A stretch of 64,000 nucleotides of DNA from Amycolatopsis xylanica (GCF_900107045.1 NZ_FNON01000002.1:930001-994000); one strand, 5' to 3'; positions 16,873 through 26,558 are shown, counted from the first letter of the stretch. Numbers and translations are program-made. The notes: generated by a model from the letters alone, not told the origin.

Positions 16873-18963
16873 CTACCGCTCGCCGATCCGTCCGACGAGA
16901 CCGAAGTGCCCCTTCTTCCATACCGCGACGATCGAGGCGCGTGGCTGCGAAGTGCCACCATCCGGCCAGTGCGACTGCGGCTCGGCCGAACTCGGGGCAT
17001 CCTCACCGGGGTGCTGCACGGCCACCAGCACAAGGTTGTCCCGCACAACGGGACCACAGGTTTCCGCGCCTGCCGGAACGGTCAGGAACTGTTTGACGAA
17101 GCCACGTTCCGGGCCGGCGACCGGAACGGAGAACAGACCGTCGTTGTTGCCCGTGGCGTTTCCGTCGGTGGAGATCCACAAATTGCCGCGCGAGTCGAAG
17201 GTGACGTTGTCAGGGCAGGAGATCGGGCTGACCTTGTCCTTGGGATAGCCGCCGTAGTACGTGTCGGCCTCCTTCGGGTCACCACAGACCAGGAACAGCC
17301 GCCAGGTGAAGCGCGTCGCCGCACCGTCGCCGCAATTCTCTTCCAGCTCCAGCACTTGACCGTTCTTGTTGGCCTTACGCGGAGCCACCTCGCTGACACC
17401 GGGCTTGCCAGCCGCGCCACGGTCGCTGTTGTTGGTCAGCGCCGCGTAGATGCGGCCGTTGACCGGATTCGGCTCGACATCCTCCGGGCGATCCATCTTC
17501 GTGGCGCCGACCTTGTCGGCGGCCTGGCGAGTGAAGACGTAAACCTCTTCCGCGGTCATACCGTCCACAAAGGACTTGTCGCCAGCCGCGAGCGGGATCC
17601 ACTCGCCGACACCGTCGAATTCACCGTCGGCGGGCAGCTTTCCGGTGCCGATCTCCTCTGCCGGGCTGTCGCCGGTGAACTTGGCTACGTACAACGTCCC
17701 GTCATCGAGCAGGGCGGAGTTGTGGCGGCGGATGTGCGCCCCGGTGCCCTTTTTGAACTTGCCCTTGGACACGTACTTGTAGAGATACTCGAAACGCTCA
17801 TCGTCGCCGGTGTAGGCGGCCACTCGGCCGTCTTCGGTGATCTTGATGTTCGCGCCTTCGTGCTTCAGCCTGCCGAGCGCGGTGTGCTTGATCGGCGTGG
17901 AGTTCGGGTCGTTCGGGTCGATCTCCACGATCCAGCCGAACCGGTTCGACTCGTTGGGCTCCTTGGAAACATCCCAGCGCTTGTCGAAACGCTCCCACTT
18001 GCGGGTGCTCTCGCCCGCACCGATCGCATAGCGCTTGTACCGCGCGGCGGCGACCGGATCGGTCACAGTGGCCGAGTTGGCGAAGTACTGGTGGATGTTC
18101 TCCTCGCCGGAAAGCACCGTGCCCCAAGGAGTCACGCCGCCCGAGCAGTTGTTCTGCGTGCCGTGCACCCACCGGCCTTCCGGGTCCACCGAGGTCTTCA
18201 GGTACTTCGAACCGGCGGCCGGGCCACGCACCTCGAAGACGGTGTTGAGCGTGATGCGCCGGTTGTACTTGCTCGGCACCACTTTCAGGCCACCGCGCAC
18301 CGGGTCACGCAAGGCCTGCACGACCGAAAGGCCGTGTGCCGCCCAGGCGATCTTGACCTGTTCCTCCGTCGGGTTCTTCGGGTCGTACTGATCGGCGGGG
18401 AACATGTGCAGCTCGGTGGTGTACTCGTGGTTGCACACCAGCAGATTGCGGATCCCCAGCGCGTCCTGCGGGATGAGCGCGGTGAAGTCGTTGTTGTAAC
18501 CCCACTGCTTCTCTTGCGCCGCGGCGGTCTGGTTGCGGAAGTCGAACTTCGGCGCGCCCGCGACCACGGGGTCGCCCCAGCGGATCACCACGTTCTGGTC
18601 GTACCCCTGCGGGATGGTGACCGCGTCGAGCTTGTTCGGCGCGACCGGGTCGTAGTCGGTGCCGGGGATCGGCCGCTCCGGACGCCTGCCTGCGACGTCG
18701 GTGTCCGAAGTGGACGCCGCGGCCACCGTACCAGTCAGCGCGGTCAGCCCGCCCGCCGCGGCGGCCACGACCGCGCCCGCCTTGAACGCGCCGCGGCGCG
18801 AGATCGCCTCCTTGATGACGTCACCGAAGTATTCGTTGTCCGAGGTGTTCGGTTCAGGGTGCGCGCACGCGTTGCCACAGCGGTACTCGCAGGTGATCGG
18901 CGATCGACCACCCGGGTGGTGGGACGTGAACAAGGGCAACAGCCGCCCAGGCTCGAAGGACAC
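16873..18963 (-). CDS. PhoX-family (DUF839) alkaline phosphatase, Tat-exported
   Basis: This 696-residue protein belongs to the PhoX/DUF839 family, calcium- and iron-dependent phosphomonoesterases that fold as beta-propellers and release phosphate outside the cell. An unusually long N-region precedes the Tat motif SRRGAF (about residue 54), followed by an Ala-rich hydrophobic stretch ending near SAAST. Family features are seen in FGWIVEIDPNDP, HTALGRLKHEGANI, VAAYTGDDERFEYLYKYVS, RPEDVEPNP and CPDNVTFDSRGNLWISTDG. GTG at 18963 lies four bases after GGAGG. Phosphate-starvation control is expected for the family, but I could not confirm a PHO box. Confidence 0.92.
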   Translation of the reverse strand: MSFEPGRLLPLFTSHHPGGRSPITCEYRCGNACAHPEPNTSDNEYFGDVIKEAISRRGAFKAGAVVAAAAGGLTALTGTVAAASTSDTDVAGRRPERPIPGTDYDPVAPNKLDAVTIPQGYDQNVVIRWGDPVVAGAPKFDFRNQTAAAQEKQWGYNNDFTALIPQDALGIRNLLVCNHEYTTELHMFPADQYDPKNPTEEQVKIAWAAHGLSVVQALRDPVRGGLKVVPSKYNRRITLNTVFEVRGPAAGSKYLKTSVDPEGRWVHGTQNNCSGGVTPWGTVLSGEENIHQYFANSATVTDPVAAARYKRYAIGAGESTRKWERFDKRWDVSKEPNESNRFGWIVEIDPNDPNSTPIKHTALGRLKHEGANIKITEDGRVAAYTGDDERFEYLYKYVSKGKFKKGTGAHIRRHNSALLDDGTLYVAKFTGDSPAEEIGTGKLPADGEFDGVGEWIPLAAGDKSFVDGMTAEEVYVFTRQAADKVGATKMDRPEDVEPNPVNGRIYAALTNNSDRGAAGKPGVSEVAPRKANKNGQVLELEENCGDGAATRFTWRLFLVCGDPKEADTYYGGYPKDKVSPISCPDNVTFDSRGNLWISTDGNATGNNDGLFSVPVAGPERGFVKQFLTVPAGAETCGPVVRDNLVLVAVQHPGEDAPSSAEPQSHWPDGGTSQPRASIVAVWKKGHFGLVGRIGER

Positions 18964-19060
18964 AAGGCCTCCAGGGTCACTCAGTCGGGGAACAAAGCGA
19001 CCCTAAGCCTCCCAAACGTGGCAACTCCGACATTTGGGTGAACGGACGGGATACAGGTCA

Positions 19061-19087
19061 GGTGGGCGCTGTCACCCAGCGCCCACC
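19061..19087 (-). terminator. hairpin after the MFS exporter gene
   Basis: A 10-bp perfect stem (19061-19070 with 19078-19087) has a seven-base loop and lies eight bases after the MFS stop on the minus strand. There is no T tract. Confidence 0.6.
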
Positions 19088-19094
19088 ACGATCG

Positions 19095-20312
19095 TCAGAA
19101 CTCCTCGCCGACCAAGATCGCTTCCTGGGGCAGAACGTGCTGGTCAGCCACCCGCTCCTTGATCGCGAGGAGCGCGCCGGCGATCACGCAGAGTACGGCC
19201 GCCACCACGAACGGGGCGTGCGGCGACTCGAACCACTCGGCGACGTGCCCCACCAGGGTGGCCGCGACCGCGCCACCGAGCCAGCGGCAGAAGTTGTAGC
19301 CCGCGCTCGCCACCGGACGCGGCGCGTCGCTGATCGACATCGCGGTCCCGGTGAACAGCGTGTTCAGCAGACCTGACACCAGCCCGCTCAGGATGATGCC
19401 GACGACCAGCACGGGCTTGCTCGGAATGGCCATGACCAGCAGCAACACGGCGTACCCGAACACCGCGACCGTGGTCGCGTGCCGCTCGCCGAGCCTGGCG
19501 GCCAGCTTCGGCGCGAGCGCCACACTGGCGAAGGCGACGCAGAGTCCCCAGCCGCAGAAGATCAGCCCGACGGCGACCGCGCTGAACCCGAGCACGAACG
19601 GCGACCAGGCCAGCACCGCGAAGAAGGCGGCCGTGTACAGCGCGGACCCGAGCGCGGTGCGCAGCAGACCGGGGTGCGCGAGCGCGCGGAACGGGTCGAG
19701 CAGCTTGACCGGCTGCCGCTTCTCACGGGCGTCGCTGGTCAGGAACACGGCGCACAGCACGAGCGCGCCCGCCATCAGGATCGACGTGCCGAGGAACGGC
19801 CCGCGCCACGAGATGCTGCCGAGCAGCGCGCCCAGCAGCGGCCCGACCGCGAGCCCGACGCCGAGCGCCGCCTCGTAAAGCAGGATCGCGCCTGCCTGTC
19901 CGCCGGTCGCCGCTCCGACGATCACCGAAAGCGCGGTCGCGATGAAGAAGGCGTTGCCGAGTCCCCAGACCGCACGCAGCCCGACCAGCTGCTCGATCGA
20001 GCCGGCCGCCGCGCACAGCGCCGTCGCGGCCACGACCAGCGTCAACCCGACCAGCACGGTCCGCTTGGCGCCGAACCGGGCACTCGCCGCGCCGGTGACC
20101 AGCATCGCGACGGCCTGGATGCCCAAATAAGAGGAAAACAGGAGCGTCACCTGGGAGGGCGTGGCATGCAGGCCCTTCGCTATCGACAAGAGGATCGGAT
20201 CGACCAGCCCGATGCCCATGAACGCGATGACGGCGGCGAACGCGGTGATCCAGACTTGCCGGGGCTGACCTTTGACCGCGTCCAGCAGATTCGAGTGACC
20301 AGGTGTGCTCAA
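19095..20312 (-). CDS. MFS transporter, DHA1-type
   Basis: This 405-residue major facilitator exporter has twelve predicted membrane helices. The helix 2-3 loop carries an A-type motif variant (GAASARFGAKRTVLVG), and a central loop (about SDAREKRQPVKLLDPF) separates the two halves. The profile fits drug/H+ antiporters, but the substrate is unknown. The start is TTG at 20312, preceded by a good ribosome site (AAGGGAG) that makes this rare codon credible. A large imperfect palindrome 18 bases upstream is an obvious operator, yet no MarR or TetR gene is adjacent, so control must come from elsewhere. Confidence 0.9.
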   Translation of the reverse strand: MSTPGHSNLLDAVKGQPRQVWITAFAAVIAFMGIGLVDPILLSIAKGLHATPSQVTLLFSSYLGIQAVAMLVTGAASARFGAKRTVLVGLTLVVAATALCAAAGSIEQLVGLRAVWGLGNAFFIATALSVIVGAATGGQAGAILLYEAALGVGLAVGPLLGALLGSISWRGPFLGTSILMAGALVLCAVFLTSDAREKRQPVKLLDPFRALAHPGLLRTALGSALYTAAFFAVLAWSPFVLGFSAVAVGLIFCGWGLCVAFASVALAPKLAARLGERHATTVAVFGYAVLLLVMAIPSKPVLVVGIILSGLVSGLLNTLFTGTAMSISDAPRPVASAGYNFCRWLGGAVAATLVGHVAEWFESPHAPFVVAAVLCVIAGALLAIKERVADQHVLPQEAILVGEEF

Positions 20313-20329
20313 CTTCGTTCTCCCTTCTT

Positions 20330-20369
20330 ACTTAGCTATGCTAACTAATTTTAGTAAGCATAGCTAAGT
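20330..20369. promoter_or_regulatory. large inverted-repeat operator upstream of the MFS gene
   Basis: The arms 20330-20348 and 20351-20369 match at 18 of 19 positions; each contains ACTTAGCTATGCT. It is strikingly AT-rich against the GC-rich background. The site lies between the divergent MFS and HAD genes and resembles TTAG...CTAA-type sites bound by MarR-like dimers. Confidence 0.75.
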
Positions 20370-20398
20370 AATTCGGATCACCCGGTACGGTGCGGATC

Positions 20399-21034
20399 AT
20401 GGATGCGGTGGTTTTCGATCTCGACGGCGTGCTGGTCGACTCCGAGCGGATCTGGGACGAGGTGCGCCGGGGGTTCGTCGCCGAGCACGGCGGGACCTGG
20501 ACCGACGAGGCGACGCGCGCGCAGCAGGGGATGAGCACGCCGGAATGGGCGCGGTACCTGGCGGGGCTGGGCGTGGACCTGCCGCCGGAGGAGATCGCCG
20601 AGCAGGTCATCAAGCGGATGGCCGCGCGCTATCAGAGCGGTCCGCCGGTGATCGCGGGCGGTCCCGAGGTGGTCCGCGCGGTGGCTTCGGCCTACCCGGT
20701 GGCGATCGCGAGCTCGTCGCCGCAGGTGCTGATCACGTCGTTCCTGGTGGCGACCGGGCTGGAAAATCTGGTGAAGGTCGCACTCTCCAGCGAAAAGGTC
20801 GCCAAGGGGAAACCGGCGCCCGACGTCTACCTGGAGGCCACGCGGCAGCTGGGTGTCGACCCTTCGCGATGCGCGGCCGTCGAAGACACGACCAATGGAC
20901 TGAAGTCCGCTTTGGCCGCGGGGATGACCGTGTACGCGGTGCCGAACCCGCACTTCCCGCCGGATCCGGCGGTGCTGGAGCGGACGACCGTGCTCGGTGA
21001 CCTGAGCGAATTGCCGGGCATCATGGGCTTATGA
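20399..21034 (+). CDS. HAD-family sugar-phosphate phosphatase
   Basis: This HAD hydrolase (about 211 aa) resembles beta-phosphoglucomutase and 2-deoxyglucose-6-phosphatase-type enzymes. Motif I is DLDGVL near the N-terminus, with nucleophile and acid/base Asp. Motif II is the Ser in IASSS, motif III the Lys in KGKPAPD, and motif IV the ED in AVEDTTNG. The substrate is probably a small sugar phosphate. ATG at 20399 gives the standard MDAVVFDLDG start; GTG at 20390 is also in frame. There is no strong ribosome site, so leaderless translation is possible. The 3' end overlaps the cupin gene. Confidence 0.88.
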   Translation: MDAVVFDLDGVLVDSERIWDEVRRGFVAEHGGTWTDEATRAQQGMSTPEWARYLAGLGVDLPPEEIAEQVIKRMAARYQSGPPVIAGGPEVVRAVASAYPVAIASSSPQVLITSFLVATGLENLVKVALSSEKVAKGKPAPDVYLEATRQLGVDPSRCAAVEDTTNGLKSALAAGMTVYAVPNPHFPPDPAVLERTTVLGDLSELPGIMGL

Positions 21035-21384
21035 AGGTGAATCTCGACGAGAAGTTCGGCCTGTTCTCCGAGGTCTACGCGCCGAAACTGGTCGCGGGCC
21101 TCAACGACTACGACATCAAGATCGTGAAGATCAAGGGCGAGTTCGTCTGGCACACGCACGACGAAACGGACGAGCTCTTCCTGGTGCTGGACGGCAAACT
21201 CACGATCCAGCTGCGCGATGGCGACGTCGAACTCGGCCCGCGCGAGATGTACGTGGTGCCCCGGGGCGTCGAGCACTGCCCGATCGCCGACGAGGTGGCC
21301 TCGGTGATGCTCATCGAGCCACGCGGCACGGTGAACACGGGCGGCGCCGGTGGCGACATGACCAAGGCGCCCGAGGCGATTTAG
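21031..21384 (+). CDS. small cupin-domain protein
   Basis: This single-domain cupin (117 aa) has a double-stranded beta-helix. Cupin motif 1 is WHTHDETDELFLVLDG, with three metal-ligand candidates (two His and a Glu). Motif 2 is PRGVEHCPIA, carrying the fourth His. Such proteins may be isomerases, dioxygenases or sensors, and the reaction cannot be assigned. ATG at 21031 overlaps the HAD stop (ATGA), so the two are translationally coupled and may act on the same metabolite. A long hairpin terminator follows. Confidence 0.85.
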   Translation: MKVNLDEKFGLFSEVYAPKLVAGLNDYDIKIVKIKGEFVWHTHDETDELFLVLDGKLTIQLRDGDVELGPREMYVVPRGVEHCPIADEVASVMLIEPRGTVNTGGAGGDMTKAPEAI

Positions 21385-21385
21385 G

Positions 21386-21429
21386 TCGTGCGCGTTGCGG
21401 GCGGTTCTAAGCGCCCGCAACGCGCACGA
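21386..21429. terminator. bidirectional terminator between cupin gene and ino1
   Basis: An 18-bp perfect stem (21386-21403 with 21412-21429) has an eight-base loop. It begins directly after the cupin stop and ends seven bases before the ino1 stop on the other strand. Confidence 0.85.
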
Positions 21430-21435
21430 GCCCTT

Positions 21436-22521
21436 CTAGTCTTCGCCGCGGATGAACTTCTCGACCGCGTCACGCGCGGTGGAGTCGTCGTACTGCTCCG
21501 GCGGGGACTTCATGAAGTAGGACGAGGCCGAGAGGATCGGGCCGCCGATGCCGCGGTCCTTGGCGATCTTCGCGGCGCGGACGGCGTCGATGATGATGCC
21601 TGCCGAGTTGGGGGAGTCCCACACCTCGAGCTTGTACTCCATGTTGAGCGGCACGTCGCCGAACGCGCGGCCCTCGAGCCGGACGTAGGCCCACTTGCGG
21701 TCGTCGAGCCACTGCACGTAGTCGGACGGTCCGATGTGGACGTTGCCCTTACCGAGGTCGCGGTCGACCTGCGAGGTGACCGACTGGGTCTTCGAGATCT
21801 TCTTCGACTCGAGGCGCTCGAGCTCCTTCATGTTCAGGAAGTCCATGTTCCCGCCCACGTTGAGCTGCATCGTCCGGTCCAGCTGGACGCCGCGGTCCTC
21901 GAACAGCTTCGCCAGCACGCGGTGCGTGATGGTGGCGCCGACCTGGGACTTGATGTCGTCACCGACGATCGGCACACCGGCCTCGGTGAACTTGGCCGCC
22001 CACTCGGGGTCGGAGGCGATGAACACCGGCAGCGCGTTGACGAAGGCGACCTTCGCGTCGATGGCGGCCTGCGCGTAGAACTTGTCGGCGACCTCGGAGC
22101 CCACCGGGAGGTAGGACACCAGCACGTCGACCTCGGCTTCGCGCAGCGCGGCGACGATGTCGATGGGCGTCTCGTCGGACTCCTCGATGGTCTCGCGGTA
22201 GAACCGGCCGAGCCCGTCATGGGTGTGTCCACGCTGGACGGTCACCCCGAGCGGCGGCACGTCGGCGATCTTGATGGTGTTGTTCTCGCTCGCGACGATG
22301 GCTTCCGAGAGGTCGCGGCCGACCTTCTTCGCGTCCACGTCGAACGCGGCGACGAACTCGATGTCGCGGACGTGGTACTCGCCGAACTGCACATGCATCA
22401 AGCCGGGCACGCGGGAACCCGCGTCGGCGTCACGGTAGTACTGGACGCCCTGCACCAGCGACGCCGCGCAGTTGCCGACGCCAACGATGGCCACCCGAAC
22501 ACTGCGGCGGTGCTCGCCCAT
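21436..22521 (-). CDS. ino1: myo-inositol-3-phosphate synthase
   Basis: This 361-residue NAD-dependent enzyme isomerises glucose-6-phosphate to inositol-3-phosphate, the first step to phosphatidylinositol, mannosides and mycothiol. It has the Rossmann motif [13 protein letters not shown]. The family segments [24 protein letters not shown] and [13 protein letters not shown], the last around the catalytic Lys/Asp region, are all present. ATG at 22521 follows AAGGAGAATCC. The divergent-side neighbour padR is conserved as in the Rv0046c-Rv0047c pair. The mycothiol link matches the mycothiol-dependent-type enzyme encoded near 55.3 kb. Confidence 0.96.
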   Translation of the reverse strand: MGEHRRSVRVAIVGVGNCAASLVQGVQYYRDADAGSRVPGLMHVQFGEYHVRDIEFVAAFDVDAKKVGRDLSEAIVASENNTIKIADVPPLGVTVQRGHTHDGLGRFYRETIEESDETPIDIVAALREAEVDVLVSYLPVGSEVADKFYAQAAIDAKVAFVNALPVFIASDPEWAAKFTEAGVPIVGDDIKSQVGATITHRVLAKLFEDRGVQLDRTMQLNVGGNMDFLNMKELERLESKKISKTQSVTSQVDRDLGKGNVHIGPSDYVQWLDDRKWAYVRLEGRAFGDVPLNMEYKLEVWDSPNSAGIIIDAVRAAKIAKDRGIGGPILSASSYFMKSPPEQYDDSTARDAVEKFIRGED

Positions 22522-22578
22522 GCCGGATTCTCCTTAGCTCGTTTTACTGTGTTGTAGGTGCTCGGCCGAGCGAAGCGC

Positions 22579-23124
22579 TCAATCCTCCTGAGCGCGCTGC
22601 TCGGCTTGTTCGTGCGCGATCAGCTCGTTGAGCCAGCGCACTTCCCGCTCACTCGACTCCAGTCCGAGCCGGTGCAGCTCGCGGGTATAGCGGTCGATCT
22701 TCTCCTCGGCCCTGGCCATGGCGGCCCGGAGTCCTTCACGCCGCTCCTCGACGCGTCGGCGGCGGCCTTCCAATATCCGCATCCTGACGTCGGCCGGTGT
22801 CCGCGAGAAGAACGCGAGATGGACGCCGAACCCTTCGTCGTCCCAGGTCTGCGGCCCGGCGTCACCGAGCAGCTCGGCGAAGTGCTCCTTGCCCTCCGCC
22901 GTGAGCTTGTAGACCCGGCGGCCCCGCCTCGACCACGCCTTGTTCTCTTCCTCGTCCAGCTCCTCGGTGATGAAGCCGTCCCGGAGCAGCCGCCGCAGGG
23001 TCGGATAGAGCGACCCGTAGGAGAAGGTCCGGAACATCCCGAGCGTCTCGTGCAAACGTTTGCGCAGCACGTAGCCGTGCATGGGCGCCTCATGCAGCAG
23101 TCCCAAGATTGCGAACTCCAGCAC
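22579..23124 (-). CDS. PadR-family transcriptional regulator
   Basis: This 181-residue regulator has an N-terminal PadR winged helix (ILGLLHEAPMHGYVLRKRL and FSYGSLYPTLRRLLRDGFI) and a C-terminal Vir-type coiled-coil dimerisation domain (about 110-180). It lies 57 bases upstream of ino1 on the same strand, as in mycobacteria, and is probably transcribed with it. It may regulate inositol synthesis and itself, though the target is inferred from the conserved pairing only. Candidate operator symmetry is present in the 253-bp gap to the divergent DUF5318 gene. Confidence 0.9.
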   Translation of the reverse strand: MLEFAILGLLHEAPMHGYVLRKRLHETLGMFRTFSYGSLYPTLRRLLRDGFITEELDEEENKAWSRRGRRVYKLTAEGKEHFAELLGDAGPQTWDDEGFGVHLAFFSRTPADVRMRILEGRRRRVEERREGLRAAMARAEEKIDRYTRELHRLGLESSEREVRWLNELIAHEQAEQRAQED

Positions 23125-23377
23125 ACCGACACCCCCTTCGGGAACAAACGGCCTCCACCGGCGTTACCCCGGATGCTCGCTTGCCGCCTTTGGCAACCTA
23201 CCGCCCGAGTATATCGCGCCGATACATCGAAGTGGCGCAGGTAACCCAACTGGCCGTATGCCCAAGTGGGCATTTTCACCAGAGAGTTACGAAAATTCCG
23301 GCGTGTCGAGCTTGGCCACCGCCGCGCTAGGACGAACGGCCCATGGTCCACACAGACTTAGCCCGTACTCTGTTGTC
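23125..23377. promoter_or_regulatory. divergent control region of padR-ino1 and DUF5318-ponA
   Basis: Three symmetrical elements are visible: TTGCC-N6-GGCAA near 23190, TATCG-CGC-CGATA at 23212-23224, and TGCCCA-AG-TGGGCA at 23259-23272. One could be the PadR operator. I cannot place promoters confidently. Confidence 0.4.
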
Positions 23378-23782
23378 GTGCGAAACCAGCGGGAGGTCGT
23401 GGACTACGCCTTGCAGCGCCGTGCGCTGCTGGCGGGCGTCCACGCCGGACGAGTAGGCACCCACGACGTGTGCGATGCCAGCCCGTACCTGCTGCGAGCT
23501 GCGAAGTTCCACGGCGAGGCCGGCGAAAATCCGTGCCCGATCTGCCGGAAGGAGCAGCTCACGCTGGTCTCGTGGGTCTATGGCGACGAGCTCAAGCACG
23601 TCGCCGGTTCGGCACGTGCGTCCGACGAGCTGACCAGGATGGATGGACTCTTCTCGGAGTTCACCGTCTACGTCGTCGAAGTTTGCCGGACGTGTCACTG
23701 GAACCACCTGGTGCAGTCATACGTCCTGGGCACAGGAGACCCGCATACGCGGTCCCGTCCGCGGAGGACCGCGGGCCAGTGA
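23378..23782 (+). CDS. DUF5318 protein (Rv0049-like)
   Basis: This 134-residue cytoplasmic protein of unknown function carries two CxxC-type pairs, CPICRKEQ and CRTCHW, arranged as a zinc ribbon. GTG at 23378 begins the conserved VRNQREVVDYALQRRALL. In M. tuberculosis the homologue Rv0049 also precedes the class A penicillin-binding protein gene, so a link to wall synthesis or its control is plausible. The ponA start lies 67 bases downstream on the same strand. The acidic, Arg-rich mixed composition gives no further clue. Confidence 0.85.
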   Translation: MRNQREVVDYALQRRALLAGVHAGRVGTHDVCDASPYLLRAAKFHGEAGENPCPICRKEQLTLVSWVYGDELKHVAGSARASDELTRMDGLFSEFTVYVVEVCRTCHWNHLVQSYVLGTGDPHTRSRPRRTAGQ

Positions 23783-23849
23783 CGCCAGCAGAAGAAACCG
23801 CTGTAAACGCCAGTGGCGTACCCCGAAACGCCACTTCGGAGGCTCATTC

Positions 23850-26558
23850 GTGAACGACGATCGCAACCGCTCTTGGCCTGGTCAGGAGCCAGATGCCCCT
23901 CGCCGTGCCCAATGGCCGGGTGAAGAAGCACCGCAGTGGCCTGGCGACGAGGCCCCGAGACGTCCTCAGCGTCCCCAGCGCCCCGCGCCCCCGCGCGGGA
24001 ACGGTGGTGGCGGCGCCCCTCAGTGGCCTTCGGGTGACGAAGGCAACATGGGCCGCCCGCAGCGTCCCGGCCCGCCGCCTAACGGTGGGGTACCCCGCCG
24101 TCAGGGCCCGCCGCCGCCAGGCGCAGGCCGCCCACCGGCCACGCCGCCCGGCGGTTACCGCCAGGGCGGACCGCAGCAGGCACGCAGGCGCCCGCCGGAG
24201 CCGCAGATCGAGCCCGACCTGATCACGCATCACGAGCACAACGGCACCGCGGACGACCTGGGCTACGACGACTACGACGAGGCCAGGTTCAACGACTACG
24301 GCACCGACGAGCCCGAAGACACCGGCGAAGGCCCCGAGCTCGACAAAAAGGGCAAGCCGATCCTCACCCCGGCGCAGAAGAAGAAGCGCCGCTGGAAGAT
24401 CGTCCGCCGCTGCGCGTACGCGTTCGTCGCCATCTTCTTCGTCATCCCGGCGATCGCGTTCACGATCACGTACTTCCTGGTCGACGTCCCGTCGCAGGAA
24501 AGCGTCGCGGCCCGCCAGAGCCAGCCGATCAGCTTCACCTACGCCGACGGCAGCCCGATGGGCAAGATGCTGCCCCCGAAGGGCGGCGACCGGAAGATCG
24601 TCAAGCCCGAGGAGATCCCGGACACCGTCAAGCACGCGGTCTACGCCGCGGAGGACGCGACCTTCGAGACCAACTCCGGCTTCGACGTCACCGGCATCCT
24701 GCGCGCGGTCTTCAACCAGCTGACCGGCGGCAAGGGCGGTGGCTCGACCATCTCCCAGCAGTACATCAAGAAGGCCACCGAGAACGAGGCCCCGACGCTC
24801 ACCCGTAAGTGGACCGAGCTGGTCAAGTCGTTCAAGATGACCAACCAGCAGGAGAAGCCGGACATCCTGGCCTCCTACCTCAACACGATCTTCTTCGGCC
24901 GCCGCGCCGACGGCATCGGCGCGGCCGCGAAGGCGTACTTCGGCAAGGACATCAAGGACCTCACCCAGGCCGAGGCCGCCTACCTCGCCGGCGCCATCCA
25001 GGGCCCGAGCCGCACCGGCAACGCGGAGTACATGACCAAGCGCTGGAACTTCGTGATGGACCAGCTGGTCGCCAACAAGTGGATGACCAAGGCCGACCGC
25101 GACGCGGCCCAGATGCCGACGCCGATCGCGCTCGACGACCTGAAGGACCAGTCGGAGGGCTCGCCGGACTACTTCATCAGCAAGAAGGTGCTCGCCGAGC
25201 TGAGCGAGCAGGGCTTCGACGAGGACAAGCTGTTCTCCGGCGGCTACAAGATCCAGACCACGATCGACCCCAAGGCGCAGGAATACGCCAAGCAGTCGGT
25301 CGACGAGGGCATGAAGGGGCAGACCGACGAGAACATGCTCAACGCGCTTGTCGCCGTCGATCCGAAGACCGGCGGGGTGATCGCCTACTACGGCGGCCCC
25401 GAGCAGGTGAAGGACGCCGACGGCAACACCAAGCTCGGTCAGGACTGGGCCTCCATCCCGCACAACCCCGGTTCCTCGATGAAGGCCTACGACCTGGCGG
25501 CCTTCCTCAAGATGAACAAGGGGCTCGGCGAGACCTTCGACGGAACGAACAACCGGAAGATCGGCGACCGGACGATCCGGAACGCGGGCGAGAGCAGCTC
25601 CTGTTCCGAGCAGTGCACGGTCAAGGAAGCGATGGCCATCTCGGCCAACACCGTCTTCTACGACATGGTCTACAAGATGGGCTACGACAAGGTCATCACC
25701 GCGGCCAAGGATGCCGGCATCAAGGACAAGCCGGATGGCCCTGCCGTGCTCGGTAAGGACAACAACATCTCGCTCGGTGGTGGTACGACCGTGGCCACCG
25801 CCGAGGACATGGCCGCGAGCTACGCCACCTTCGCCGGCGACGGCCTGCGCCGCGAGCGGCACTTCGTGCTGAAGCTGACGAACTCGGCGGACGAAGTCGC
25901 CTATGAGCCCAAGATCGAGGGTGTGCCCGCGTTCGCGAGCAACGATCCCGAGAAGAGCAAGCAGATCGCCGTCAACGTCACGGAGGCGTTGAAGGGGGTC
26001 ATCACGAGCACGAAGACGCTCGGCAAGTGCCCGACCGGTCACGAGTGCGCGGGCAAGACCGGTACCCAGCAGTACGACTACACCAAGGGCAAGGACCCCG
26101 CGAACTACGCGGATCGCAACGCCCAAACATGGATGGTGGGCTACACGCCGTCGATCTCGACGGCGGTCTGGGTCGGCGGTGACGGAAACAAGGCACTGCA
26201 CGGCAAGGACGGCAAGCCGATCTTCGGTTCGACGATCGCGGGCCCGATCTGGAAGAACTTCATGAACCTCTACCTGACCGGCAAGCCGGCGGAGAAGTTC
26301 CCGGCGTTCAAGCCGATCGGTAAGGACCCCGGCCAGGTCACCACCTCGTCGAAGAAGCCCGAGACGCCGACGACGACCACTCAGCCCGAGGACACGACGG
26401 AGAGCAACCCGCCGTCGGACACGACGGAGAGCAAGCCGACGTCGAGCTCGAAGACGCGTCCCGGCCCCGGCGGTGGCACCGGCGGGCCGATCTTCCCGCA
26501 GCCACCGGCAGGCGGAAACTCCGGTCGCGGTAATGGCGGTAACGGCTCGGAGCCGTAG
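23850..26558 (+). CDS. ponA: class A penicillin-binding protein (PonA1-like)
   Basis: This bifunctional peptidoglycan synthase (about 902 aa) polymerises glycan and crosslinks stem peptides. It has a Pro/Arg/Gly-rich cytoplasmic tail (about 1-180), as in actinobacterial PonA1, and one membrane helix near 195-215. The GT51 domain carries EDATF with the catalytic Glu, then GGSTISQQYIK and YLNTIFFG. The transpeptidase domain has the nucleophile Ser in SSMK, the SAN motif and KTGT. The C-terminus is a Pro/Thr/Ser-rich tail ending in a Gly-rich stretch. GTG at 23850 follows CGGAGG; the upstream open frame is not used. A perfect T-tract terminator follows. Confidence 0.95.
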   Translation: MNDDRNRSWPGQEPDAPRRAQWPGEEAPQWPGDEAPRRPQRPQRPAPPRGNGGGGAPQWPSGDEGNMGRPQRPGPPPNGGVPRRQGPPPPGAGRPPATPPGGYRQGGPQQARRRPPEPQIEPDLITHHEHNGTADDLGYDDYDEARFNDYGTDEPEDTGEGPELDKKGKPILTPAQKKKRRWKIVRRCAYAFVAIFFVIPAIAFTITYFLVDVPSQESVAARQSQPISFTYADGSPMGKMLPPKGGDRKIVKPEEIPDTVKHAVYAAEDATFETNSGFDVTGILRAVFNQLTGGKGGGSTISQQYIKKATENEAPTLTRKWTELVKSFKMTNQQEKPDILASYLNTIFFGRRADGIGAAAKAYFGKDIKDLTQAEAAYLAGAIQGPSRTGNAEYMTKRWNFVMDQLVANKWMTKADRDAAQMPTPIALDDLKDQSEGSPDYFISKKVLAELSEQGFDEDKLFSGGYKIQTTIDPKAQEYAKQSVDEGMKGQTDENMLNALVAVDPKTGGVIAYYGGPEQVKDADGNTKLGQDWASIPHNPGSSMKAYDLAAFLKMNKGLGETFDGTNNRKIGDRTIRNAGESSSCSEQCTVKEAMAISANTVFYDMVYKMGYDKVITAAKDAGIKDKPDGPAVLGKDNNISLGGGTTVATAEDMAASYATFAGDGLRRERHFVLKLTNSADEVAYEPKIEGVPAFASNDPEKSKQIAVNVTEALKGVITSTKTLGKCPTGHECAGKTGTQQYDYTKGKDPANYADRNAQTWMVGYTPSISTAVWVGGDGNKALHGKDGKPIFGSTIAGPIWKNFMNLYLTGKPAEKFPAFKPIGKDPGQVTTSSKKPETPTTTTQPEDTTESNPPSDTTESKPTSSSKTRPGPGGGTGGPIFPQPPAGGNSGRGNGGNGSEP

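Noticed and set aside
16711..19041. 776-residue open frame antisense to the PhoX gene
   Set aside because: The minus-strand PhoX frame carries a Tat signal and family motifs; this one has none.
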